Positions 18,229-26,342 of a stretch of 64,000 nt of DNA are shown here, in pieces. How positions within the stretch are numbered: position 1 is the stretch's first letter; every line of letters starts with the position of its first letter. The stretch is taken from positions 1 through 64,000 of the forward strand of contig NZ_JADIKC010000014.1 in NCBI RefSeq assembly GCF_016905005.1. The letters are read 5' to 3'. Both the position numbers and the translations under genes were made by a program. The notes under the pieces are model-generated. The model worked only from the letters and a program-made list of their open reading frames with translations, made no database searches and was not told the origin of the DNA. The DNA is from Dyella kyungheensis (lineage in GTDB: Bacteria; Pseudomonadota; Gammaproteobacteria; Xanthomonadales; Rhodanobacteraceae).

Positions 18229-18408
18229 TTAGCTGGTGGCACCGTCCACGACAGTGCCGAGCGCGGTGAACACCTTTGCGAAAAGCTGCGAGAGAGGCGT
18301 CTTGAAAGCGGCCACCACCGCCGCCGCTACGATCGCCGCAAGAATCCCGTACTCGATCGCCGTGATGCCGTCCTCTTCCACCAGAAAATTGCGAATCATC
18401 GTCTTCAT
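18229..18408 (-). CDS. flp: Flp type IVb pilin
   Basis: A 59-residue major pilin of the tad pilus. The prepilin motif is EEDG-ITAIEYG, with cleavage after Gly giving Glu and Tyr at mature positions 5 and 6, followed by the hydrophobic core GILAAIVAAAVVAAF. ATG 18408 has GGGAGA upstream. It is the first gene of the operon, downstream of a candidate sigma-54 promoter and followed by a strong hairpin. Size and motif are typical. Confidence 0.95.
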   Translation of the reverse strand: MKTMIRNFLVEEDGITAIEYGILAAIVAAAVVAAFKTPLSQLFAKVFTALGTVVDGATS

Positions 18409-18510
18409 TGGTTTGTCTCCCGTAGAGCCCCGCGCTCTACTTTTTGGTATCTGATCAGCCACGCCTCTTTGTTTATCGGCCGCGGCTGCCCCTATTGAGC
18501 ATTTGGCCCA

Positions 18511-18526
18511 TAGTCCATTCGGACTA
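18511..18526. promoter_or_regulatory. 6-4-6 palindrome at the predicted flp transcription start
   Basis: TAGTCC-ATTC-GGACTA is a perfect dyad. It coincides with the start point predicted from the sigma-54-like element at 18537-18551. It could be an operator or a 5'-end hairpin. Confidence 0.4.
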
Positions 18527-18536
18527 TTAAATCGAT

Positions 18537-18551
18537 TGCACGAGCCGTGCC
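18537..18551 (-). promoter_or_regulatory. Candidate sigma-54 promoter for the tad operon
   Basis: On the minus strand the bases read GGCACGGCTCGTGCA. The -24 GG and -12 GC are 10 bases apart and most of the GGCACGRNNNTTGCA consensus is kept (one T-to-G change in the -12 part). The 5' leader to flp would be about 118 bases. The surrounding 18465-18660 region is markedly AT-richer than its neighbours, as expected for an activator-binding region. Confidence 0.5.
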
Positions 18552-18858
18552 TTTTATCGGTCCAATAATACGAATGGCCAGTTGGATCGATTAATTACAA
18601 TCGACCCGAAGGGCTCTCCGACCATTTAGATCGAAATAATCAATTTCGCGTGAAAATGATGATTTTGTGAAGTCAATTTCACGACAGTTGGCGACGGAAA
18701 AATGGCGCGGACGACCCGCTCCAAACCGTCGTACGATTTATCGGAAGGCCCCTAAAAATGTACGGTCCGACCGTCCTGGGCGGAGTGACGTACGAGCACA
18801 GTCTCTTTGGGGCATGCGTGACTGCTTGCACAAAAACGGCAGGCGTGAAGACCGATTA

Positions 18859-18874
18859 TGTGATGTGCATCACA
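18859..18874. promoter_or_regulatory. Perfect CRP/Clp-type binding site
   Basis: TGTGATGTGCATCACA matches the TGTGA-N6-TCACA consensus exactly. It is centred about 91 bases upstream of a plausible start point for the AraC gene (promoter candidate at 18924-18951) and about 450 bases upstream of flp in the other direction. In xanthomonads the CRP homologue Clp uses the same consensus and responds to c-di-GMP. Confidence 0.65.
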
Positions 18875-18923
18875 AACCGAAGGGTGGCATTTCAGCCAAA
18901 ACAGCTATTGCCGAATATGTGCA

Positions 18924-18951
18924 TTGAGGCGATGCATATGGATTCTTTAAT
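18924..18951 (+). promoter_or_regulatory. Candidate sigma-70 promoter for the AraC gene
   Basis: TTGAGG and TTTAAT are separated by 16 bases. The predicted start lies about 65 bases upstream of ATG 19025, with the CRP-type site at a distance compatible with class I activation. The match is modest. Confidence 0.3.
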
Positions 18952-19024
18952 GAGCCTTGTCGCCGGTGATAATCAATGGCGACATTAACGGGCGCCTCGA
19001 AGTGGATGCCTCAGGGGGCAATCA

Positions 19025-19996
19025 ATGGAAATCGAGAACGACGTCGGACTGCAGTCGCCCGATCTCGTCACGCTGTGCGGCATCCTCAAGGTCTGTGAGC
19101 TGGAGCTGGTACTGCTGGGCAAGCAAGGACCGCGTGCGCACGCTGATTCGATCGCGTCGGAGCGGGCGATCTATTTCACCGGCGAGGTGAACTTCGCCTT
19201 TCGCGGCCGCTTCGCGCTGCCGCAGGGCTGGTGTCTGTTCGGCTTTCTGCACCACACCTCGGAAGACAGCTGGTGCCATGGCACGTCGCTTGGCTCGGGC
19301 ATGGCCTTCACGGTGTTCCCCGAGGGCATCAGCGAGTTCGTGCTCGGTTCCGGCAGCCGCATCACCGGCGTGCTGGTGCCGCAGCAGCGCGTGGTGGACA
19401 AGTACCTCGAGCTAAGCCCGCATCAGCCGGATGTGCCGGTCAGGGCGATGTCGCTGTTCACGTTGTCCGACGACGAGCGCGCCCGTGCGCTGCGCGCGAA
19501 GATCGATGCGGTGCGCGACCGCGTACTGCAGGCGCCAAACGAAGGTGCGCCGCACGATATCGATCTCGATGGCCTGCTCGAATCCCACCTCATCGCAGCG
19601 CTGTCGGCCCGCGCCGAGGACCGGCCGGCATGCTCACGCGGCCGGCGCACGCACTACCTCGCCGTGCAGCGCGCCGAAGAGTTCATGCGCCGCAATCTGC
19701 GCCGGGACATCTATATAACGGAGCTGTGCAACGCCGCCGGTGTCAGCGAGCGCGCCTTGCGCTACGCCTTTGACGACCTGCTGGGCGTCTCGCCGAACCG
19801 CTATCTGTCGATGCTGCGGCTGTGCACGGCCTGCAAGAACCTCACGCTGTCCGATGCCAGCCGACGCTCGGTGAAATCGGTGGCGCTCAGTTGCGGCCTG
19901 TGGGACCTCTCGCGGTTTGCCGACCATTATCGCCGGGTGTTCGGCGAACGCCCGCGCGATACCTTGATGCGCGCACCGCCGTTCGAAGCGGCCTGA
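19025..19996 (+). CDS. AraC-family transcriptional regulator
   Basis: A 323-residue regulator. The C-terminal third (about residues 213-315) is an AraC/XylS DNA-binding domain with two helix-turn-helix units (DIYITELCNAAGVSERALRYAFDDLLGVSPNRYL and SVALSCGLWDLSRFADHYRRVFGERP). The N-terminal 200 residues are a ligand or partner domain I cannot assign. ATG 19025 follows GGGGG. It stands alone between the divergent tad operon and the adhesin gene, so it is a good candidate regulator of one or both; no direct evidence shows this. Confidence 0.88.
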   Translation: MEIENDVGLQSPDLVTLCGILKVCELELVLLGKQGPRAHADSIASERAIYFTGEVNFAFRGRFALPQGWCLFGFLHHTSEDSWCHGTSLGSGMAFTVFPEGISEFVLGSGSRITGVLVPQQRVVDKYLELSPHQPDVPVRAMSLFTLSDDERARALRAKIDAVRDRVLQAPNEGAPHDIDLDGLLESHLIAALSARAEDRPACSRGRRTHYLAVQRAEEFMRRNLRRDIYITELCNAAGVSERALRYAFDDLLGVSPNRYLSMLRLCTACKNLTLSDASRRSVKSVALSCGLWDLSRFADHYRRVFGERPRDTLMRAPPFEAA

Positions 19997-20278
19997 GTCA
20001 TCGCGGCCGCGCGTGCTGGCCGTTCGTCGTTTCCGCATCGCCTCTCGTCACGCAACGCACACGTGATGCCGGATTTGTGCAGGCCGCTGCCGTATTTGCC
20101 CTAGACCTTGCCGGATCGGCTTATGCCGTTGCCGGATTGGGACATCGGGCAGCCGCTGCGATCGTTGTAATGAACCCCAAGCGTTGCCGGTGGCACATGT
20201 CGTGCGCCGGTACAGCTCGCATGGACTGTATGCGCGGACACATGACGTGGGCTGCGCCGGCCAAAAGGGGACACTTCA

Positions 20279-23200
20279 ATGAATCGCATTTACCGTCTCG
20301 TGTGGTCCGACTCCCGGCGCGCGTGGGTGCCGGCGTCTGAACTTTCTACGCAGCATCATCGCGCCTCCCGCCAGATCGGCTTTATGCCATCGGCACGCGC
20401 GTTCCTGGCGACTGGCCTCGCGCTGTGTGCGCTGGCGTATCACACCGCATCGCACGCGGAAGGCGCCGACGACGCCAAGCTCAACGACCTGATGAGCCTG
20501 GCCGCCAAGTATGAGCATCCCGCATCGCAGGCAGCGCCGGTTGCGCTCGGCGTCGATGCGTCGTCGTTGGGCAACCGCGCTGTCGTGAACGTGCCGGCGG
20601 CTGGTCATGCCAATGTGACGCCGACGCCGGCTGCTTCCGTGCAGCGCAAGGCCATGCTCGCCGGCGTGCGCGTGAAGACCGCGGTGCCGATCATGCCGAC
20701 CGCGCAGCAGATCCAATCCGGCGTTGCCGTTCCGGTCGAGCTGGGCTCGCGCGTCGGCGCCGTGTCCGGCGCGGCGAATGTGGCTGCGCTGGGCCAGGGC
20801 CTGGTGTCCGCTGTATTGCCTTCGTCGAACGATGTGGCGGATCGCAATCGCTCCGTGACGTTGGCCACGCACGCGAACGTCACCAGCTCGCTGGTGGACG
20901 ATCGCGCGCCGGCAGTGGTCGGCGCGGATGGTCGTGTGCAGCTGGGTACGCCTGCGATCCCGCTTGGAACATCCGGCGCAGCGATTGCCCCGGTGAATGC
21001 CAGCGTCGGCGCTCGCGCCGCCGTGCTGGCCAACAACGGCGATCTGGTCGACGCGCATGCGCATGTCGGCGTTTCCGTGCCGGTGTTGTCGAGCACGCCG
21101 CTGGTCAACGCCAACGTCAATCTGCATGTGGGCGGTCAGCTGGTTTCCGCGCTCGATCCCGTACTGCAACCGATCACCGGCGGACTGGGGTCCGGCAGCG
21201 TGACGGGCGTGGTGTCGAAACTGCCCGCTACGGTCGATGGCGTGACCGGTGCGGTGAGCGGCATCGTCGGTGGCGTGACCGCGGGCACGCCGCTCGCGGG
21301 TGTCGCCAGTGGCATCCTGCCTCCCGTCGATTCGACGCTGCACAACGTCGCCACCACGGTGGCGGGCCTGGGATCCCAGGGCGGTCTCGGCGGTGTGTTG
21401 GGTGCGAACGGTCTGGTGTCGACGCTGCCTGCCACGGTCGATGGCGTGAGCCATGCGGTGAATGGTGTCGTCGGCGGCGTCACCGCCGGCACACCGCTCG
21501 CGAGCGTGATGAATACGGTATTGCCGCCGGTGGAATCAACGCTGCACAACGTGGCGACGACGCTGGCGGGTGTTGGCGCCGGTTCGGCTGGTGGCCTCGG
21601 CAACGTGGGCGGCATGGTGTCGAACCTGCCGGCGACAGTGACGGGTGTGACGAATACGGTGACGGGCCTGGTCGGTGGTGCCACTGCAGGCACGCCTCTC
21701 GGAGGCACCGTAACGAGTGTCGTGCAACCGGTAGTGTCGACCGTCAACGGCGTCGTTGGCACCGTGGCAGGCGTGGGATCGGGCAGCGGCCTCGGAGGCG
21801 TGCTCGGTGCAGGCAGCGGCGGTCTTGGCAATGTGGGCGGCCTGGTGTCGAACCTGCCGGCGACGGTGACCGGTGTGACGAACACGGTGACGGGCCTGGT
21901 CGCTGGCGTCACTGCAGGTACGCCTCTGGGCGGCACCGTAACGAGTGTCGTGCAACCGGTGGTATCGACCGTCAATGGTGTAGTGGGCACCGTGGCGGGC
22001 GTGGGCTCGGGCAGCGGCCTCGGAGGCGTGCTCGGTTCGGGCAATGGCTTGGGCGGTGTGGTTGCCGGCGTGACCTCGACGGTCGGCAAAGTCTTGCAGC
22101 CGGTGACTGGAGGCAACGGTGGTCTTGGCAACGTGGGCGGCCTGGTGTCGAACCTGCCGGCGACGGTGACGGGTGTGACGAATACGGTGACGGGCGTGGT
22201 CGGTGGCGTCACTGCGGGTACGCCTCTGGGTGGCACCGTAACGAGTGTCGTGCAGCCGGTGGTGTCGACCGTCAACGGCGTCGTTGGCACCGTGGCCGGT
22301 GTCGGCTCGGGCAGCGGACTCGGTGGCGTGCTCGGTTCGGGCAATGGCTTGGGCGGCGTGGTTTCCGGCGTGACTTCAACCGTGGGTTCGGTGCTGAAGC
22401 CAGTGACGGGCGGCAACGGTCTGGGCAATCTCGGCGGTGTGGTGTCGGACGTGACTTCGACGGTCGGCTCCGTACTGCATCCGGTGAGCACGGGCGGTCC
22501 GCTCGGTGCCATCTCGAATCTTCCTTCCACCGTCACCGGCGTGACCAACACCGTGACGGGCATCGTGGGCGCGGCGACGGCCGGCACGCCCATCGGCGGC
22601 GCTGTCACTGGTGTGCTGCAGCCGGTCACCGGCGTGCTCAATACCGTGGTGGGTACTGTCGCTGGTACGGCCTCGGGTAGCGGGCTCGGCGGCATCCTGG
22701 GTTCAAGCGATGCTTCGCTTGGCAAGGTGCTGCCCGATGTGGACAAGACGGCAGGCGATGTCACCTCCACCGTGGGCGCGGTGTTGTCGCAGCCGAACGG
22801 TACGGGCCTGGCCAATGTGCTGGGGCAGGGTGGCACGGCATCGTCGCTGTTGGGCAACCTCACCAACACCGTGGCCGACACGGTGAACAGCGTGCCGGGC
22901 GCGCAACTGGGCGCCACCGGCAATGGTCAGACGTCCGGTCAGAATCTGCTTGGCGTGATTCCCGGCGCATCGAATCTTGTCGACAAGGCCTTGCCGGGCG
23001 TTGCGTCGTTGCTGGGCGTCACGCCCGCAGCTTCCGGCGTCGGTGGGCCGGGCGGGGGCAGCGGCGCCGCTGGCGTGCCGGTGGTGCCGCCGCCGTCGGC
23101 CACGCCGACGGGACTCATCGTGGGCAACGGCGGCGTGGTGGGTACGGCCGGCCAGTTGCTCGGCTCTTCCACCAATGCGCTGTTCAACAACAGCAACGGT

Positions 23201-25042
23201 TACGTCACCAATGGCGGCCTGCAGGTGAATTCGGCGAACTTCACCCAGGGCTATTCGGTGGTGAGCGTGGCCGGCATTCCGCTGGTGAATGCCACGCCGG
23301 TCGGTACGGTGCTCACCACGGTCGGTGGCACCACGCTTGGCGGCACCGGCAGCAATTCCCATCTCACGCTGATCGGCTCGGTGAGTTCGGACAGCTACAT
23401 CACCAACATCAACAACGGCGCACCGGGCGGTGTGCTCGGACTGGCACTGCCGAACAGTGCGCCAGCCTGGGCATCCACCTGCGCCAATGTGCTGGGCGTG
23501 GTACAGGCATCGTGCTGGGCGGTGAATGCCGCGCAGGATTACCAGGTGCTGATGGGCGACGGCGCCACGGCCAATGGTTCGAAGGAAGTGGTGATCGGCA
23601 CCAATGCCAGCCACACCTTGCCGGCGGTGACGGCGGCCACGGCCTTCCCGGGCAACGGCGCCAACGATCCCACCGACCCGTCGGGCGTTCCCACCGATGA
23701 CTACAACGCGCGACTGGGTCACTCCGTGGTGATCGGCGACAGCGCGGCAGGTACGGCGAACGCGCAGACCATCATCGGCGCCAATGCCACCGCCAGCGTC
23801 GCCAACAGCGTGGCGCTCGGTTACGCCTCGGCCGCCACGCGCGGTGGGCAGAACAGCTACGCCGCCTACGGCATGAGCACGTTGCAGCACTCAGCCGGCG
23901 AAGTGTCGATCGGTGCGCCGGGACAGGAGCGCCAGATCACCAACGTCGCGGCCGGCAGCGCGCTGACCGATGCGGTGAACCTCGCGCAGCTCGAAGCGGT
24001 GTCCTTCGCCACCGGCAACGCCGTGCAGTACGACGACAGCACGCACAACACCGTGACGATGGACAGCACCAGCAGCACCGACGGCGGCGTCACCGGCGGA
24101 AGCATCCTGCAGAACCTCCACCAGGGCAGCATCAGCGCCACCAGCACGCAGGCCATCAACGGCTCGCAGATGTGGCACTGGACGCAGGACACCACCAACG
24201 TCTACAGCAACTACAGCCTGTACAACGCGATCCAGAACATCAAGCCGGGTGGCAGCACCACCATCAACAACAACGTCAAGTACTACACCGTCAACTCGGC
24301 ACTGGCCGATGCCAGTGCGACGGGCGCCAACAGCGTCGCTGCCGGTCCCACGGCTACAGCCAGCGGCAGCAACGCAGTGGCGGTGGGCAATGGTGCGAAC
24401 GCCTCGGCCGACAACTCCGTTGCGCTGGGCTCCGGCTCGGTGGCCGATCGCGCGAACACGGTCTCGGTGGGCAGTGCCGGCAGCGAGCGGCAGATCACCA
24501 ACGTGGCGGCGGGTTCCGCGTCCACCGATGCGGTGAACCTGGGCCAGATGCAGGCAAGCATCAACAACTCGACGCAGGGAACGGTCCGCTACGACACCAA
24601 CACCGACGGCAGCACCAACTACAGCAGCGTCACGCTGGGCAACGGCAACGCGGGCACGACCATCCACAACGTCGCCAACGGCGTGGCCACCAGCGATGCG
24701 GCCAACGTGGGCCAGTTGAACGCCGGCATCCAGCAGGCGCAGAACTGGGCGCAGAACTACACCGACCAGCGCTACAACCAGTTGAACGGGCAGATCCAGA
24801 GCGCCAGCAATCGCGCCAACGCCGGCATCGCCGCCGGCATGGCGATGGCCGGACTGCCGCAGTCCTACGAGCCGGGCCGGAGCATGGCAGCCGTGGCGGC
24901 GGGCACCTTCCGCGGCGAATCGAGCATTGCGGTCGGCGTGTCGACCATCTCGCAGGGCGGACGCTGGGTCTACAAGCTCACCGGCAGTGCCGACACGCGC
25001 GGCGATGCGGGCTTCTCCATCGGTGCGGGCATGCAGTGGTAA
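20279..25042 (+). CDS. Trimeric autotransporter adhesin (YadA/Hia type)
   Basis: A 1587-residue type Vc adhesin. Residues 1-25 (MNRIYRLVWSDSRRAWVPAS) are an extended signal peptide region, and the hydrophobic signal ends near residue 60 (ASHAEG). Residues about 300-850 form a Gly/Val/Thr-rich repeated stalk. Two YadA-like head blocks follow (NSVALGYASAATRGGQNSY; NAVAVGNGANASADNSVALG), each leading to RQITNVAAGSA.TDAVNL neck motifs. The last 75 residues, including AGIAAGMAMAGLPQSYEPGR and ending GAGMQW, are the beta-barrel anchor. ATG 20279 has AAGGGGA upstream. The passenger has Cys only in one short segment. A TpgA-like gene follows 47 bases later. Confidence 0.93.
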   Translation: MNRIYRLVWSDSRRAWVPASELSTQHHRASRQIGFMPSARAFLATGLALCALAYHTASHAEGADDAKLNDLMSLAAKYEHPASQAAPVALGVDASSLGNRAVVNVPAAGHANVTPTPAASVQRKAMLAGVRVKTAVPIMPTAQQIQSGVAVPVELGSRVGAVSGAANVAALGQGLVSAVLPSSNDVADRNRSVTLATHANVTSSLVDDRAPAVVGADGRVQLGTPAIPLGTSGAAIAPVNASVGARAAVLANNGDLVDAHAHVGVSVPVLSSTPLVNANVNLHVGGQLVSALDPVLQPITGGLGSGSVTGVVSKLPATVDGVTGAVSGIVGGVTAGTPLAGVASGILPPVDSTLHNVATTVAGLGSQGGLGGVLGANGLVSTLPATVDGVSHAVNGVVGGVTAGTPLASVMNTVLPPVESTLHNVATTLAGVGAGSAGGLGNVGGMVSNLPATVTGVTNTVTGLVGGATAGTPLGGTVTSVVQPVVSTVNGVVGTVAGVGSGSGLGGVLGAGSGGLGNVGGLVSNLPATVTGVTNTVTGLVAGVTAGTPLGGTVTSVVQPVVSTVNGVVGTVAGVGSGSGLGGVLGSGNGLGGVVAGVTSTVGKVLQPVTGGNGGLGNVGGLVSNLPATVTGVTNTVTGVVGGVTAGTPLGGTVTSVVQPVVSTVNGVVGTVAGVGSGSGLGGVLGSGNGLGGVVSGVTSTVGSVLKPVTGGNGLGNLGGVVSDVTSTVGSVLHPVSTGGPLGAISNLPSTVTGVTNTVTGIVGAATAGTPIGGAVTGVLQPVTGVLNTVVGTVAGTASGSGLGGILGSSDASLGKVLPDVDKTAGDVTSTVGAVLSQPNGTGLANVLGQGGTASSLLGNLTNTVADTVNSVPGAQLGATGNGQTSGQNLLGVIPGASNLVDKALPGVASLLGVTPAASGVGGPGGGSGAAGVPVVPPPSATPTGLIVGNGGVVGTAGQLLGSSTNALFNNSNGYVTNGGLQVNSANFTQGYSVVSVAGIPLVNATPVGTVLTTVGGTTLGGTGSNSHLTLIGSVSSDSYITNINNGAPGGVLGLALPNSAPAWASTCANVLGVVQASCWAVNAAQDYQVLMGDGATANGSKEVVIGTNASHTLPAVTAATAFPGNGANDPTDPSGVPTDDYNARLGHSVVIGDSAAGTANAQTIIGANATASVANSVALGYASAATRGGQNSYAAYGMSTLQHSAGEVSIGAPGQERQITNVAAGSALTDAVNLAQLEAVSFATGNAVQYDDSTHNTVTMDSTSSTDGGVTGGSILQNLHQGSISATSTQAINGSQMWHWTQDTTNVYSNYSLYNAIQNIKPGGSTTINNNVKYYTVNSALADASATGANSVAAGPTATASGSNAVAVGNGANASADNSVALGSGSVADRANTVSVGSAGSERQITNVAAGSASTDAVNLGQMQASINNSTQGTVRYDTNTDGSTNYSSVTLGNGNAGTTIHNVANGVATSDAANVGQLNAGIQQAQNWAQNYTDQRYNQLNGQIQSASNRANAGIAAGMAMAGLPQSYEPGRSMAAVAAGTFRGESSIAVGVSTISQGGRWVYKLTGSADTRGDAGFSIGAGMQW
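21221..22700 (+). repeat. Tandem imperfect repeats in the adhesin stalk
   Basis: Six units share the core LPATVTGVTNTVTGLVGG followed by TAGTPLGG, beginning near 21221, 21425, 21625, 21854, 22154 and 22520. Unit spacing varies from about 200 to 366 bases. The blocks starting near 21840 and 22140 are almost identical over more than 200 bases, as expected of recent duplication. All units stay in frame. Confidence 0.85.
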
Positions 25043-25089
25043 GGCGGCGCTCGCCAACGAACTTCGGATAGCGATCAAGGGGAATCGTC

Positions 25090-25902
25090 ATGCGAAAGAC
25101 CATCTACAGATCGCGACTGCTGCAGGCCCTGTTGGCCGCAGCCGTGGCGATGGCCATCAGCGGAACCATACCGAGCCATGCGCAGACGGCGGAGGCGGGA
25201 GTGGACTTTCCCGATCCCGCGCGCGCCACCATGCCCGAAGGCGTGTTCGTCAACGTGGAGAACCTGCGCAAGCTCGCGCCGGGCATGACCAAGCATCAAC
25301 TCTACGATCTGCTGGGCGCTCCGCATTTCAGCGAAGGCGTGTTCGGCGTGCGCCGCTGGAACTACATCTTCGCGTTCCGCGAAACCGATGGCGGCACGAT
25401 CAAGTGCCAGTTCCAGGTGCAGTTCGACAAGAACCATCTCGCCCGGGCGTTCTATTGGAAGCCGGACTCGTGCAAGAACCTGCTTGCGCCGCCGCCTCCG
25501 CCACCGTCCCCCGCGCCCGCGGCGGCACCAATGATGGCGCTCACGCTGTCGTCCGACGCCATGTTCGGTTTCGACAGCGCCACGCTCACCGCCGAAGGCA
25601 GCGCCAACCTCGACCAGCTGTTGTCGCGCGTGCAGGAAGCCAGCCACATCCAGGACATCATGATCACCGGCTACACCGACCGCATCGGCAGCGAGCGCTA
25701 CAACCTCGCGTTGTCGCAACGGCGCGCGGAAGTGGTGCGCGACTACCTGGTGGCACACGGTGTATCGCCTGCCGCGATGCAGGTGAGCGGACGCGGCCCC
25801 GCCGATCCGGTCGTCCAGTGCAACGACAAGCAGCGCGCGCGGCTGATCGAATGCCTGGCGCCCAATCGCCGCGTGGAATTGAAGGGGACGGCAAGAACGT
25901 AG
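25090..25902 (+). CDS. SmpA/OmlA-OmpA fusion, TpgA-like partner of the adhesin
   Basis: A 270-residue exported protein. The signal peptide ends near SHAQ (residue 32). Residues about 55-125 are a SmpA/OmlA (BamE-like) domain (APGMTKHQLYDLLGAPHF, RRWNYIFAF), followed by a Pro-rich linker (133-147). An OmpA peptidoglycan-binding domain covers about 155-265, with the diaminopimelate-contacting Asp197 (GYTD) and Arg211 (LSQRR). The same domain order defines TpgA, the peptidoglycan-binding partner of the Ata adhesin in Acinetobacter. It lies 47 bases after the adhesin gene with no terminator between, so it is probably cotranscribed. Confidence 0.85.
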   Translation: MRKTIYRSRLLQALLAAAVAMAISGTIPSHAQTAEAGVDFPDPARATMPEGVFVNVENLRKLAPGMTKHQLYDLLGAPHFSEGVFGVRRWNYIFAFRETDGGTIKCQFQVQFDKNHLARAFYWKPDSCKNLLAPPPPPPSPAPAAAPMMALTLSSDAMFGFDSATLTAEGSANLDQLLSRVQEASHIQDIMITGYTDRIGSERYNLALSQRRAEVVRDYLVAHGVSPAAMQVSGRGPADPVVQCNDKQRARLIECLAPNRRVELKGTART

Positions 25903-26087
25903 ATGTGCGCCGACGAGCCTGTCGCAGTCGGCATCGTGGCGGATACATGGACCGGTGACCCTCTACGGCGCGCCCCCCTAGCGCCGACCGCCGCCACGGT
26001 GCCGACTACGACAGGTTCGCTTCCGGCGCACGCATCGAGGGAAGCGGCACGCCAGGCGTGCCACCACAGGAGCAGGAGGATCGTGTG

Positions 26088-26303
26088 ATGAAATCCGTTT
26101 ATTCGATCTGTCAGCGCGAAGGCCGGCAGTGGTGCATCACCATGGGCCAGCAGCTGGTGCGCAGCCAATTGTGTCCCGCGATGGCGATCCAGCTCGCACG
26201 CCGGCTGGCGCGCGAACACCATCATGTGACAGGGGTTCCGGCCCGGGTGGAATTTCTCGGCGGCAAGATGCCCATCGTGCTGGGCAGTTACGGCGTGCAG
26301 TGA
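26088..26303 (+). CDS. Small DUF2188-like protein
   Basis: A 71-residue hypothetical protein. ATG 26088 is preceded by AGGAG repeats, which supports it as a real gene over the longer frame from 26058. The sequence has a strand-strand-helix feel (SVYSICQREGRQWCITMG, then AMAIQLARRLAREHHH, then ARVEFLGGKMPIVLG), loosely like DUF2188. It has no signal peptide and lies 185 bases beyond the TpgA-like gene. The function is unknown. Confidence 0.6.
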   Translation: MKSVYSICQREGRQWCITMGQQLVRSQLCPAMAIQLARRLAREHHHVTGVPARVEFLGGKMPIVLGSYGVQ

Positions 26304-26342
26304 GCTACGCCGTAACGTGCATCGGGGGACGCCCCGATCCGG

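Noticed and set aside
18667..18684. A second CRP-like site, TGTGAAGTCAATTTCACG
   Set aside because: The half-sites are eight bases apart rather than six, so it does not fit the consensus.
18667..18927. An 86-residue frame in the regulatory spacer
   Set aside because: It lacks a ribosome binding site, is rich in Arg and runs over the CRP-type site.
21221..22700. Repeats in the adhesin gene considered as a CRISPR array
   Set aside because: Units are over 200 bases, all in frame and code for the same protein motif; spacers are not unique short sequences.
21136..22923. A 595-residue minus-strand frame opposite the adhesin repeats
   Set aside because: The Pro/Thr/Val repeats mirror the plus-strand repeats of the adhesin gene; it has no start context and no known family.
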